Shown here piece by piece: positions 9,395 to 18,255 of a stretch of 64,000 nt of DNA. The stretch comes from Aquimarina spongiae. GTDB taxonomy: Bacteria; Bacteroidota; Bacteroidia; Flavobacteriales; Flavobacteriaceae. The stretch covers positions 310,001-374,000 of the forward strand of contig NZ_FQYP01000004.1 in the NCBI RefSeq assembly GCF_900141785.1. The letters run 5' to 3'. A program made the translations under genes and the position numbers. Positions within the stretch are counted from its first letter, which is position 1; every line of letters starts with the position of its first letter. The notes below the pieces were generated by a model that saw nothing but the letters and a program-made list of their open reading frames with translations, did not search any database and was not told the origin of the DNA.

Positions 9395-10645
9395 TTATTG
9401 TTCTTTGACCAAAAAGAATCCATAATTGATATCACTGATCACTATATTTCCACTAGCAAAAAAAGGATAAACGTTCCAGGCTCCACTAAAATTTGCACTG
9501 TTTGCCGTTGGGAAGGAATCGAAAAACCCTATTTCTGTTAGGTTTCCGCTGGCAATATCAGTAAGGTCAATTACTCGTAATCCGGCTTGATAGTTTGCCA
9601 TATAAAATTTATTGTCTTTTACATATCCATTGTGATCAATAGCTCTAGTTGGGCCGGTATAGGTCATGTGGAATGCGGGATTGTCTAAATCCTGAAAATC
9701 GAATATAATGGTTCGGGTATTAAACCCGGCATTGGTTTCGTCTAATTCATCCCCAAGAAGAAAATATCGCATATCTTCGGTAAACCAACCTTGATGAGTA
9801 TATCCTACCTGAGAATAGCTAATCTTAGAAATATTAACGGGGTTGTTTTTGTCCGTGATATCGGCAATTACAATCTCTACCTGATTGCTTCCAATTAATA
9901 TTTCTCTGCCTTGATAATCAGGGTCAGGCCCATTATACGTTACTACCTGTGCATCATGAGAATAAGGATCCGTACCCACCGAGGTAAATCCACCTTCTCC
10001 AACAGGGTTTTTGGGGTCCTGGATATTCACGAAAATAGGACCTCCACCAAAGATCAATGCGGTTCCGGTGGTGTTTCTTGCTCCGACCGGATAGGCATAG
10101 CCCGAATCCTCATTAATGACAATATTATGAGCACTACCAAATTCTGTAAATCGGGTATCGGCAGTAAAATTTTGTGGAGGGTTTGTTATACTTCTAAGTC
10201 GAGTAAGATCAAAAACCTGCATACCGTGACCTTGCGCTTCACTTACTACAAAGGCATGATTTTGATATACCTTTACATCTCTCCAGTTGCTACTAACCGT
10301 TGCCGTTGGTAGTTTTCCTAGATATATTGGATTCTCGGGAGTAGAGATATCTATAAATGCGGTACCATTATCCAATCCAATGATGGCATATTCTTTTCCG
10401 TTTTGAGGGTCTGTCCATCCCCAGCTATCGTTTCCTCTTGCTGCTTCCATGACTCCCAGATTAATCGAGGAAACCAAATCAAGACCGTTACAAGGATAAA
10501 AACCTGCAGCAGTACCATTAATACATTCGTTGGAAGCATCGGGGTCTGGACCGAGGTCCACAGGAGCACCTGCATCGTCATCTCCACTACAACTCAAAAT
10601 GAGTAAAAGAAGGAGACAGCCGATGACACCATTTAACTTTTTCAT
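9395..10645 (-). CDS. Choice-of-anchor B family lipoprotein (LVIVD-type propeller)
   Basis: A 416-residue exported protein. The signal peptide ends with lipobox ILSC, followed by SGDDD. The mature part begins with C-N-G-L-D-L-V-S and continues with LVIVD-like repeats (for example GTAFIDISTPENPIYLG, MQVFDLTRLRS, GLRVIDLTDIASG) and the run SHNIVINEDSGYAY (as AHNIVINEDSGYAYPVG), which is characteristic of the choice-of-anchor B family; members elsewhere may end in different anchors, here it is a lipid. A beta-propeller fold is likely; function unknown. It heads a two-gene unit with the seven-repeat lipoprotein. ATG at 10645. Confidence 0.9.
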   Translation of the reverse strand: MKKLNGVIGCLLLLLILSCSGDDDAGAPVDLGPDPDASNECINGTAAGFYPCNGLDLVSSINLGVMEAARGNDSWGWTDPQNGKEYAIIGLDNGTAFIDISTPENPIYLGKLPTATVSSNWRDVKVYQNHAFVVSEAQGHGMQVFDLTRLRSITNPPQNFTADTRFTEFGSAHNIVINEDSGYAYPVGARNTTGTALIFGGGPIFVNIQDPKNPVGEGGFTSVGTDPYSHDAQVVTYNGPDPDYQGREILIGSNQVEIVIADITDKNNPVNISKISYSQVGYTHQGWFTEDMRYFLLGDELDETNAGFNTRTIIFDFQDLDNPAFHMTYTGPTRAIDHNGYVKDNKFYMANYQAGLRVIDLTDIASGNLTEIGFFDSFPTANSANFSGAWNVYPFFASGNIVISDINYGFFLVKEQ

Positions 10646-10823
10646 GAGACTATCATTTTACTAAAGATACCAAACTTTTTTCATTTTAATTAAACGGCTG
10701 AAAAACAAATGTTTATGAATCAAACATTGAATTTTTTGCTAGAAATTTTTTAAAAGAGGGTAACAATATTTTTACTCATCTGATATAGGGGTGTAAAACA
10801 AAAAACCACTAAAAATTTTAAGC

Positions 10824-12068
10824 ATGGAAACTTCAATTTTAAAGAAAACGTTTATTGCTTCTATTAAGAATACACTTAGTTTATTAATCTATGTACTTGT
10901 TTTCAGCGCATGCGAAAAAGAAGATCCACAACAGTTTTGTGATCCTACACCCAAGCTTGATATTGATGCATTTGTAGAAGGACTACAAGAAAGATTAAAT
11001 AATGAAGACAACCCAAATGTGGGTTATCAATTCGTAATTAATCAAGATGGTAACTTATATCATGCCGAAGCAGAAGGGTTTGCCATTCACGAAAATGATA
11101 GCGATGGACCTGTAGTCATGTCGGTAGATACACGAATGAATGTGGCTTCTGTTTCAAAATTTATAGGCACTGTTGCCCTGCTAAAAGCGATGGAGGAGCA
11201 TAATGTAAGCCTGGGGTTTAACGTAGTTAATTATCTTCCGGAAACCTGGAAATCTCAGGTAGATTCAGCACATTCTGATGTGGATTCTGATGCGTATTTG
11301 ACATTTCGCAAATTGTTACAAATGAATACGGCCATCAATTTTCCTGGGGATAATCCTTTTCCTGGTATCATGCCTACCGAAGCTCAAATGTTAGCTGCAT
11401 TATCCGCTACACCTGCAATGGACCGTATAGGAGATTATCAAAACGGAAACTTTACGTTGATTAGAGTTTTGATTGGACAAATTGTTTATGAACTTGATGA
11501 GACTTCTGATGAGTATTCAACCGCATGTACGGATAAATATTTTGAGTATGTCAAAGAAAATATCTTTGATCCATTAAATATCAACCCTCCATCGTCTGCA
11601 AACGAAGTAGAGAGCTATTATGATGGGATTTATCCTTGGGGATATCAATGGCCATTCAACCCTGATTTTCAAAATGCTTCTGATGGTGCCTTGGGTTGGA
11701 AACATAGCAGCAATCCGTACCGTAATGGAGGATCCGGCGGACTGTTATTGTCTTCGATGGATCTGGCAAAAATCTTAGCCTTTTTTAAACACGATCAAAG
11801 CGAAACTATTATTTCTAAGAAACAAAGAGAAAGTATTCTGAATTCAGAGTTAGGATTGACTGAATCCATAGATGGAGCCTATGGCAAGTATCTCTCAAAA
11901 GGAGGATTAAGAGGTGCAGATGATTGTTGTAGTAGAGCATTGCGATCACGAATCATGATTTTTCCAAATGGTGTTGAGGCTGTGTTATTAACGAATGGTA
12001 ATAATACCACCTTGGGGAGTACTTTGAGGGATAGCTATGATAATGCCTGGAAATCTAACTGTCAATAA
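10824..12068 (+). CDS. Lipoprotein serine hydrolase, beta-lactamase fold
   Basis: A 414-residue PF00144-family protein with an N-terminal signal ending FSACEKED, so predicted lipid-anchored. Motifs: SVSKF (SxxK, after MNVAS), YQNGN (YxN) and KGGLRGAD in the place of the third motif. Most members of this branch are esterases, D-aminopeptidases or uncharacterised; a true beta-lactamase is not implied. The gene is followed after 39 nt by a small lipoprotein gene in the same direction, ending at a good terminator, so the two form a probable operon. Start ATG at 10824. Confidence 0.86.
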   Translation: METSILKKTFIASIKNTLSLLIYVLVFSACEKEDPQQFCDPTPKLDIDAFVEGLQERLNNEDNPNVGYQFVINQDGNLYHAEAEGFAIHENDSDGPVVMSVDTRMNVASVSKFIGTVALLKAMEEHNVSLGFNVVNYLPETWKSQVDSAHSDVDSDAYLTFRKLLQMNTAINFPGDNPFPGIMPTEAQMLAALSATPAMDRIGDYQNGNFTLIRVLIGQIVYELDETSDEYSTACTDKYFEYVKENIFDPLNINPPSSANEVESYYDGIYPWGYQWPFNPDFQNASDGALGWKHSSNPYRNGGSGGLLLSSMDLAKILAFFKHDQSETIISKKQRESILNSELGLTESIDGAYGKYLSKGGLRGADDCCSRALRSRIMIFPNGVEAVLLTNGNNTTLGSTLRDSYDNAWKSNCQ

Positions 12069-12107
12069 AAAGAAGAATAAAGTATAAAAAAACAAAATAG
12101 TAAAGTC

Positions 12108-12626
12108 ATGAAAAATCAAATTTTAAAAACCATTTTAATCATTGCAGGAATAACTTTTGCGAGCTGTTCAAATGATGATGATGCTACTCCAGAAGTAGTT
12201 GGAGTAACTTCTTTTGAAATAGAAGGACAATGGAATTGTGAACTAGGTGAAAATTGTGAGGATGTTTATCAGTTTGAATTCAGAAAAGATTCTAAAATAT
12301 CGATTAGTATAGAAGGTGTAACAGGAATGTCGGTAGTATCTCTTGATTTATCTGCAGAATTTGGACAGTTTGGAGGACCTAATTTATTAAATGAAGGAAA
12401 TCTTACTTATTATGGATGTACAGGTCAGGATGAAGACGTTTCCATAACAAACATTACTGTTTCAGAAGCTGGTACATACAATTTGTCTGTTGCAAGAGAT
12501 TGGGGATTAAGTGCAGGAGTTGAAGGTACTTACACCTTAGCCATAATTTCAGATACTCCATTTACAGAAGGTGTAGCTCCTGTAGAGGATATCGATGCAG
12601 AGAACTATGAAAGAGAATGTTTATAA
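12108..12626 (+). CDS. Small acidic lipoprotein, unknown function
   Basis: A 172-residue protein with lipobox TFASC and then SNDDDATPE. The mature domain (about residues 35-155) is beta-rich with a Cys pair (ELGENCEDVYQF and GCTGQDEDV) and ends in a strand-like TYTLAIIS; this resembles pre-peptidase or jelly-roll accessory domains, but I cannot assign it. It follows the serine hydrolase lipoprotein and precedes a strong terminator, so it is probably co-expressed with it. Confidence 0.78.
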   Translation: MKNQILKTILIIAGITFASCSNDDDATPEVVGVTSFEIEGQWNCELGENCEDVYQFEFRKDSKISISIEGVTGMSVVSLDLSAEFGQFGGPNLLNEGNLTYYGCTGQDEDVSITNITVSEAGTYNLSVARDWGLSAGVEGTYTLAIISDTPFTEGVAPVEDIDAENYERECL

Positions 12627-12644
12627 ATTCAAATTGCAAATATT

Positions 12645-12672
12645 AAAAATCCCGATTTTTCGGGATTTTTTT
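12645..12672 (+). terminator. Intrinsic terminator after the small lipoprotein
   Basis: Stem AAAAATCCCG (12645-12654), six-nt loop, CGGGATTTTT (12661-12670), then T residues. It closes the 10824-12626 unit. Confidence 0.85.
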
Positions 12673-12696
12673 ATGAGATAGAATCACAATGTTGGC

Positions 12697-12704
12697 TACC
12701 TTTG
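12697..12704 (+). promoter_or_regulatory. -7 box of thiL, giving a nearly leaderless mRNA
   Basis: TACCTTTG is an exact TAnnTTTG match that ends four nucleotides before the thiL ATG at 12709. Transcription would begin at or next to the start codon. The -33 position carries ATG instead of TTG. Confidence 0.5.
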
Positions 12705-12708
12705 CAGC

Positions 12709-13761
12709 ATGATAGAAGATAAAAATAGCGCTAGAACTCCTTTGTCTGAACTGGGTGAATTTGGTTTAATAGATCATCTCACAAAGAATTTTGAGATCAA
12801 ACAACCTACAACAGATGTAGGTATAGGAGATGATGCAGCGATCTTGGATTTTGGAGACCAAAAATGTGTGATCAGTACAGATTTGCTAATTGAGGGAGTA
12901 CACTTTGACCTTTCTTACGTTCCTTTAAAGCATCTGGGGTATAAATCGGTGATGGTTAATCTTTCAGACATTTACGCGATGAATGCTACAGCAAGTCAGA
13001 TCACGGTATCCATTGCTGTATCTAATAGATTTCCGCTAGAAGCATTGGAAGAATTATATGCAGGTATTCAAACAGCGGCCAACTTATATAACGTAGATGT
13101 GATTGGTGGAGATACTACTTCTTCTACTTCGGGCCTAATTATAAGCATCACTGCACTGGGATATGCCAAGCAAGAAGAAATTACCTATAGAAGCGGAGCA
13201 AAAAACAACGACCTCTTGGTCGTATCTGGAGATTTGGGTGCTGCGTATATGGGGCTTCAAGTTTTGGAAAGAGAAAAGCAGGTTTTTAATGTAAACCCAA
13301 ATGCACAGCCAGACTTGGATCAATATACCTACTTAATCGAAAGACAACTTAAACCTGAGGCTCGTAAAGATATCCCGGAATTGCTTAAAGCACTTGAAGT
13401 ACAACCAACAAGTATGATCGATATTAGTGATGGTTTGTCTTCTGAAACGATACACCTGTGTACAAAGTCTGAAGTAGGAGTACATCTTTACGAAGAAAAA
13501 ATACCTTTGGACCCGGCAGTAATCTCAATTTGTGAAGAGTTTAATTTAAACAGTACTACAGTAGCGCTCAACGGTGGTGAGGACTATGAATTGTTATTCA
13601 CGATAAAACAAGAGGATTATCCAAAAATAAAAGCAAATCCCAATTTAACTGTGATCGGGCACATGACTGATAAGAATGACGGAATGGGATTGGTTACTCG
13701 AGCTAATGAGAAAATAGAGATACAAGCTCAAGGGTGGAATCCTATAAAAAAAGAAGGATAG
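12709..13761 (+). CDS. thiL: Thiamine-monophosphate kinase
   Basis: A 350-residue AIR-synthase/PurM-fold kinase that phosphorylates thiamine monophosphate to thiamine diphosphate. Diagnostic stretches are VGIGDDAAIL near residue 40, DLLIEGVHFDL, VIGGDTTSS, DISDGLSSE and LNGGEDYELLF. Length is at the usual value or slightly above. No other thiamine gene is nearby and no TPP riboswitch is visible in the short leader. Start ATG at 12709 begins only four nucleotides after a -7 box. Confidence 0.94.
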   Translation: MIEDKNSARTPLSELGEFGLIDHLTKNFEIKQPTTDVGIGDDAAILDFGDQKCVISTDLLIEGVHFDLSYVPLKHLGYKSVMVNLSDIYAMNATASQITVSIAVSNRFPLEALEELYAGIQTAANLYNVDVIGGDTTSSTSGLIISITALGYAKQEEITYRSGAKNNDLLVVSGDLGAAYMGLQVLEREKQVFNVNPNAQPDLDQYTYLIERQLKPEARKDIPELLKALEVQPTSMIDISDGLSSETIHLCTKSEVGVHLYEEKIPLDPAVISICEEFNLNSTTVALNGGEDYELLFTIKQEDYPKIKANPNLTVIGHMTDKNDGMGLVTRANEKIEIQAQGWNPIKKEG

Positions 13762-13767
13762 CAAATA

Positions 13768-14040
13768 TTATGATGCTGCTTGAAAAGGAGTAGTTTTTGT
13801 TTCTTTCCTGGCCGCTTTTTTAGCATGCACTTGTTCTAGAGCATTATTGATCTCTTTTAATTTTGGAGTTAACACCTCCAAACGACCTCTGCTATTTGTT
13901 GTTGCTTGCTCTCCGCAATGCGAACAAGTATATTCTTTTATATGATGGGTAACATGTTTAGAAAGAACGTAATCATGACCAAACAGGGAACAGTAAATTT
14001 TGGAAAAGGAGAACGTAGAATTAGGGGTAGACTTTTTCAT
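13768..14040 (-). CDS. Small zinc-ribbon-like protein, unknown function
   Basis: A 90-residue basic cytosolic protein. The middle contains C-S-L-F-G-H-D-Y and, about 25 residues on, CSHCGEQATTNSRG, a CxxC arrangement that with the earlier Cys and His could bind one zinc. The C-terminus is helical and rich in Lys/Ala (EQVHAKKAARK). Similar small proteins occur in many flavobacteria without known function. It is convergent with thiL (six nucleotides between stops). ATG at 14040. Confidence 0.75.
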   Translation of the reverse strand: MKKSTPNSTFSFSKIYCSLFGHDYVLSKHVTHHIKEYTCSHCGEQATTNSRGRLEVLTPKLKEINNALEQVHAKKAARKETKTTPFQAAS

Positions 14041-14164
14041 ATTTTCTAGGGGTTATAAGTGCATAGAAGGGCGTTATAGGTTCATTATCAATACAATAAT
14101 AATATTTTTTTTGACATAAACTAAATTTTGTAAGAAAAAATTGTCTTTAGATGTTGTTTTTTAA

Positions 14165-14196
14165 CTAAAAAAAGCCAAAAAATAGGTTTTTTGGCT
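14165..14196 (-). terminator. Intrinsic terminator of the alpha/beta hydrolase gene
   Basis: Read on the minus strand: AGCCAAAAAA (14196-14187), loop CCTA, TTTTTTGGCT (14182-14173), then a T tract. It lies 45 nt after the stop at 14242. Confidence 0.75.
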
Positions 14197-14241
14197 AAAA
14201 AAAATGTATTTCATCTGATAACTTTGGAACTAAGCCGTTAC

Positions 14242-15024
14242 TTATGTAGGGTTCTGTAGATGATTTTGTAAAGCAGTCATAAACTCCTTTTGGTTTTCAA
14301 TATAGGTCATATGCCCGCCGTCAAAAGAAATGAGATCTACATTAGCATAATTGGCTTCTTTACCATTTTGAGAAAATGATAAAACAGGATCTTTTTCTCC
14401 AGCAAAAATTACTTTAGAACCATAAAATTCTTTAAGGACATTAGATCGATCTTTTCTAATTTTCATGCCTTCTAATGCCGAAATAATTCCTTGCAATGAT
14501 GTTTTAGAGGCTTGTTCTTTTATTCGTTTGATCTGTGGTTCGTAGACAATTCTATTTTTTTCGGCAAAAAGATTAGCGATCGCCATACTGGTATAGGCGT
14601 TAGGATTTTTTTTAACAATATCGATGGCTCGGGTTCTGCTAATTTTACGTTCTTCACTGTCTGGATAAGATGTAGAGTTAAGCAGTACTAATGACATTGT
14701 CTTATTAGGAAAAAGCTCTACCAGGGCAAGTGAAACATATCCTCCCATAGAATGTCCGATTAGGGTAGTATCAGTTATTTTTAATTCTTCTAATACGGTA
14801 TTAACGGCTAATGCCATTTCTTCCATAGTATGAATATATCCTAAAGACTCAGTATCCCCATGGCCCAATAAGTCAATTGCAATACAATGATAGGAGTTTT
14901 CGAGTATGGCAATAGTTTCTTCCCACATGGTTATATTCTCTAGAAATCCATGCAAAAAAACAATCGGTCTCCCTTTTCCGGTGCTCTTATAATTTATTTT
15001 GATCCCTTTGTACGTCAAAGTCAT
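14242..15024 (-). CDS. Alpha/beta hydrolase, cytosolic
   Basis: A 260-residue alpha/beta hydrolase-6-type protein without signal peptide. It has FLHGFLENITMW (oxyanion HG), LIGHSMGGYVSLALVE with the nucleophile Ser near residue 93, GEKDPVLSF carrying the likely acid, and SFDGGHMTYIEN with the His. The pattern resembles pimeloyl-ester hydrolase/BioH-like and other small esterases; the substrate is not determinable. It is divergent from brnQ with only 37 nt between the two starts, so the promoters must overlap each other or the coding regions. Confidence 0.88.
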   Translation of the reverse strand: MTLTYKGIKINYKSTGKGRPIVFLHGFLENITMWEETIAILENSYHCIAIDLLGHGDTESLGYIHTMEEMALAVNTVLEELKITDTTLIGHSMGGYVSLALVELFPNKTMSLVLLNSTSYPDSEERKISRTRAIDIVKKNPNAYTSMAIANLFAEKNRIVYEPQIKRIKEQASKTSLQGIISALEGMKIRKDRSNVLKEFYGSKVIFAGEKDPVLSFSQNGKEANYANVDLISFDGGHMTYIENQKEFMTALQNHLQNPT

Positions 15025-15061
15025 TTTGAAATTTTATTTTTAGGCACATAAACCTAATTAA

Positions 15062-16342
15062 ATGCGATTTAATAAAGAAACTTTCGTTGCAGGATTTGCT
15101 CTTTTTTCTATGTTTTTTGGTGCGGGAAATCTAATGCTACCCCCACTGTTAGGACTTAAAGCCGGAGAATCCTGGTCGATGGTTACTTTGGGTTTTGTTA
15201 TTTCTGCAGTGCTTATCCCTATATTAGGTATCGTAGCTCATGCTCGATTACAAGGAACAATGCTTGATTTTGCCAAAAGGGTTTCTCCGGGATTTAGTCT
15301 TGTATATTGTGTTTTGGTGTATTTGATTTCGATTACTTTACCTTCTCCCAGAACAGCATCAGTAACTCACGAAATGGCCATTCAACCATTTTTTGGTACC
15401 AGTGCTTGGCTCACTAGCGGAATTTATTTCGCACTGGTACTCCTATTTGTACTCAATCGATCAAAAATATTAAGCCTACTGGGGAAATTCTTATCTCCGA
15501 TATTATTTATTGTAATACTATCTATTGTAGCACTAGGTGTTTTTGGAACTTTAGATCCAACTCTGAATCCTTCAACTTTTGAGACACCAGTAGTTACAGG
15601 ATTATTAGAAGGCTATCAAACATTTGATGCTATTGGGGCGGTAGTTGTCGGTGGAGTGATTATTATTTCACTCAAAATCAAAGGAGAGGAGAATTTTGAA
15701 AGGATACGCAGCCTAATCATTAGTTCTGGAATTGTTGCCGGTTTTGGTCTCTTTATCATTTATGCAGGGATGATCTATAATGGAGCTCTTTTTGGTGCTG
15801 AAGTGGACCCGAACATTTCCCGAATCGGTTTGCTTTCCGAATTAAGTTTAAAAACCTTGGGTAATATTGGTAGATCCTGCTTAAGTGTTTTGGTTGGTTT
15901 GGCTTGTTTTACAACTGCTGTTGGTATTGTTACGGGTACAGCCGATTTTATGAAAGGCATTTTGGGGGAATCCAAAAAAGCATATGTGATCACTGCTATT
16001 GTAGGATGTATTCTGGGAGTGGTAATGGGGCAGTTTGATGTACATTATATTATTGATGTTGCAGTGCCTGCTTTGATGCTTATCTATCCAATTACTATTG
16101 TGTTAATTCTGCTTAATGCCATACCCGACAATTTCACTTCAGATCTCACTTTCAAAATAGTGGTTATTGTTACCATTATTTTTAGTATTCCTGATTTTTT
16201 GGCATCCATAGGTATGGGAGCATCTGTACAACCTTTGTTAGAGGCGCTTCCTCTTGGAAAGTATAGCCTTGCTTGGTTGCTTCCAGCTGTTGTTACCTGG
16301 ATTATAATCAACCTATTTTCATTAGTAAAAAGAAAGTCATAA
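15062..16342 (+). CDS. brnQ: Branched-chain amino acid transporter BrnQ
   Basis: A 426-residue, about 12-helix inner-membrane carrier of the LIVCS family, which imports Leu, Ile and Val with Na+ or H+. The first helix, FVAGFALFSMFFGAGNLMLP, is a clear family signature, followed by SITLPSPRTASVTHEMA. Length is normal. ATG at 15062. Followed by a likely terminator at 16356-16375. Confidence 0.93.
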   Translation: MRFNKETFVAGFALFSMFFGAGNLMLPPLLGLKAGESWSMVTLGFVISAVLIPILGIVAHARLQGTMLDFAKRVSPGFSLVYCVLVYLISITLPSPRTASVTHEMAIQPFFGTSAWLTSGIYFALVLLFVLNRSKILSLLGKFLSPILFIVILSIVALGVFGTLDPTLNPSTFETPVVTGLLEGYQTFDAIGAVVVGGVIIISLKIKGEENFERIRSLIISSGIVAGFGLFIIYAGMIYNGALFGAEVDPNISRIGLLSELSLKTLGNIGRSCLSVLVGLACFTTAVGIVTGTADFMKGILGESKKAYVITAIVGCILGVVMGQFDVHYIIDVAVPALMLIYPITIVLILLNAIPDNFTSDLTFKIVVIVTIIFSIPDFLASIGMGASVQPLLEALPLGKYSLAWLLPAVVTWIIINLFSLVKRKS

Positions 16343-16355
16343 CATAATTGTTTTT

Positions 16356-16375
16356 AAGGGTAATTTCCCCTTTTT
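16356..16375 (+). terminator. Short intrinsic terminator after brnQ
   Basis: AAGGG (16356-16360), seven-nt loop, CCCTT (16368-16372) and a five-T tail. The stem is short, so efficiency is uncertain. Confidence 0.5.
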
Positions 16376-16459
16376 CCATTATTCGTTTTTTAGTACATTC
16401 GCGGCTAGGAAAACAACCACATTTCAATAAATAAACCTTTAAAAGCATAGATTTATCTT

Positions 16460-17803
16460 ATGAAAAGACTATTTCTAGCTGCAAGTCTATTATGCCTAAT
16501 AGTTTCTTGCGGTAATGACGACAATTATGTACCTATCGAATCCAATTTAGACGATCAATTAAAAACATTGCTTACCGAAGCCTCAGAGGGAAAAGGGCTT
16601 TCGTATTTCATGCTTCCAGAAAGTGATGATTACACCAACATTCCACAGGATCCCAAAAATCTGATTACCAAAGCCAAAGTTGATTTAGGAAAACTACTAT
16701 TACATGAAACGGCCTTAGGTAGAAACCCTAAAATAGAAGAAATGAGAGGGACCTATTCTTGTGCCTCTTGCCATCAGGTTGGAGCTGGATTTAGTGCAGG
16801 GGTACGACAAGGAATCGGAGAATGCGGAGTAGGTTTTGGTATTCACGGAGAAGAAAGAACTATTAACCAAAATGTACCTGTAGATTCTGTAGACATCCAA
16901 CCACTTCGATCCCCTACTATACTCAATGTAGCCTACCAGGATGTGATGCTTTGGAATGGACAATTTGGAGGTACAGGAACCAATCAGGGAACCGAAGCCA
17001 ATTGGGAAAATATTCAGGAAAACTTTCTGGGACTTCAGGGAGTCGAAGTACAAGCAATCAAGGGACAAGGTGTTCATCGATTATTGGTAGACGAAGACTT
17101 TGTAAATGAAACAGGATATAAAGCAATGTTTGATGCAGCTTTTGGTGATATAGCCGAAGGTGATCGGTATACTACCTTGAACGCAGCTTTGGCTATGGCA
17201 GCTTACGAAAGAACGTTATTGGCGAATCAAGCACCTTGGCAGGAATGGCTGAAAGGACAAAGCGATGCAATGACTGATGCCGAGAAAAGGGGAGCTATTG
17301 CTTTTTTTGGTAACGGAAAATGTTATGAATGTCATACAGGTCCTGCATTAAACGATAAAGGATTTTATGCCTTTGGAATGGGCGACTTTGATAATTCGAA
17401 TACCGCCATTGTTTTGGATGAAAACGGTTTTCAAAATGTAAAAAAAGGAAGAGGAGGATTCACCAAAAATCCAGATGATGATTATAAGTTTAAAACACCG
17501 ACGTTATACAATATTGCAGATAACGGATTTTATGGTCATGGATCTACTTTTACTTCGGTAAAAGAAGTAGTTCGATACAAAAACGATGGGGTACCACAAT
17601 CCAACGAAGTTCCTGCAGAGAATCTAGCAACGCAATTTGGCACAACAGATTTAACAGATCAGGAGATTGATGATCTTACTGTTTTTATCGAAAACAGTTT
17701 ACGGGATCCCAATTTAACTCGCTATGTTCCGGAAACAATAAATTCAGGATTATGTTTTCCTAATAACGATGAGCAATCGAGATCAGATTTAGGATGTAAT
17801 TAA
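16460..17803 (+). CDS. Di-haem cytochrome c peroxidase, lipoprotein
   Basis: A 447-residue CcpA/MauG-family protein. Lipobox IVSC17 is followed by GNDDN. Two haem c sites are visible: C101-A-S-C-H105 and C288-Y-E-C-H292. Downstream features include KFKTPTLYNIADNGFYGHGS with TPTLRN-like and HGS elements that provide the distal haem region. Such enzymes reduce periplasmic H2O2 with electrons from small cytochromes or carry out MauG-like oxidation; which applies is unknown. No partner cytochrome lies nearby. Its stop overlaps the stop of the convergent VOC gene. Confidence 0.9.
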   Translation: MKRLFLAASLLCLIVSCGNDDNYVPIESNLDDQLKTLLTEASEGKGLSYFMLPESDDYTNIPQDPKNLITKAKVDLGKLLLHETALGRNPKIEEMRGTYSCASCHQVGAGFSAGVRQGIGECGVGFGIHGEERTINQNVPVDSVDIQPLRSPTILNVAYQDVMLWNGQFGGTGTNQGTEANWENIQENFLGLQGVEVQAIKGQGVHRLLVDEDFVNETGYKAMFDAAFGDIAEGDRYTTLNAALAMAAYERTLLANQAPWQEWLKGQSDAMTDAEKRGAIAFFGNGKCYECHTGPALNDKGFYAFGMGDFDNSNTAIVLDENGFQNVKKGRGGFTKNPDDDYKFKTPTLYNIADNGFYGHGSTFTSVKEVVRYKNDGVPQSNEVPAENLATQFGTTDLTDQEIDDLTVFIENSLRDPNLTRYVPETINSGLCFPNNDEQSRSDLGCN

Positions 17804-18183
17804 TACAATGTGGCGATCCACCACGTATTTCCAAAAGGGTCTTTAAAACCGGCGCCTCTTGCTCCGCTATCCTCATCCATAGGTTGCATAAGCGAGACGG
17901 CTCCGGAATCTAAGGCGTTGTAATACGTTTGATCGGTATCGCGAACATACACATACATGGATCCAGGTTGGGCAGGATAGTCTGCCGAAGCTTCTGAAAG
18001 AAGAATAGTGCTGTCACCGATTTTAATCTCAGAGTGCTGAATACGGTGTTGCGCATCTGTGCTTCTGATCATTTCTTGAGCATTGAATATTTTACGAATG
18101 AAATCAATAAAATCTTCGGCTTTTTTAACCACCAGATAGGGCATAGCCTGTTGGTGACCTGCTGTAATCTTCATTCGTTGCAT
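17800..18183 (-). CDS. VOC-superfamily (PhnB/glyoxalase-like) protein
   Basis: A 127-residue cytosolic protein with two beta-alpha-beta-beta-beta units: PYLVVKKAEDFIDFIRKIF, then HSEIKIGDSTILLSEAS, YVYVRDTDQTYYNAL and FKDPFGNTWWIATLY. This is the PhnB-like branch of the vicinal-oxygen-chelate fold, often without known enzyme activity. ATG at 18183; another ATG three codons on (18174) is equally possible. The stop (TAA on the minus strand, 17800-17802) overlaps the stop of the peroxidase gene. Confidence 0.85.
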   Translation of the reverse strand: MQRMKITAGHQQAMPYLVVKKAEDFIDFIRKIFNAQEMIRSTDAQHRIQHSEIKIGDSTILLSEASADYPAQPGSMYVYVRDTDQTYYNALDSGAVSLMQPMDEDSGARGAGFKDPFGNTWWIATLY

Positions 18184-18255
18184 AAGATAAAAGAGAGTTT
18201 TTTATTGGTAACGAATGAATAGGATAAAATATTCTACTCGAAGTCTAAAATGGTA

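Noticed and set aside
9388-9435. Extended start for the seven-repeat lipoprotein
   Set aside because: It overlaps the end of the choice-of-anchor B gene and precedes a complete signal peptide at 9387.
12627-12708. TPP riboswitch before thiL
   Set aside because: The leader is only a few nucleotides long and the gap is filled by a terminator and the -7 box.
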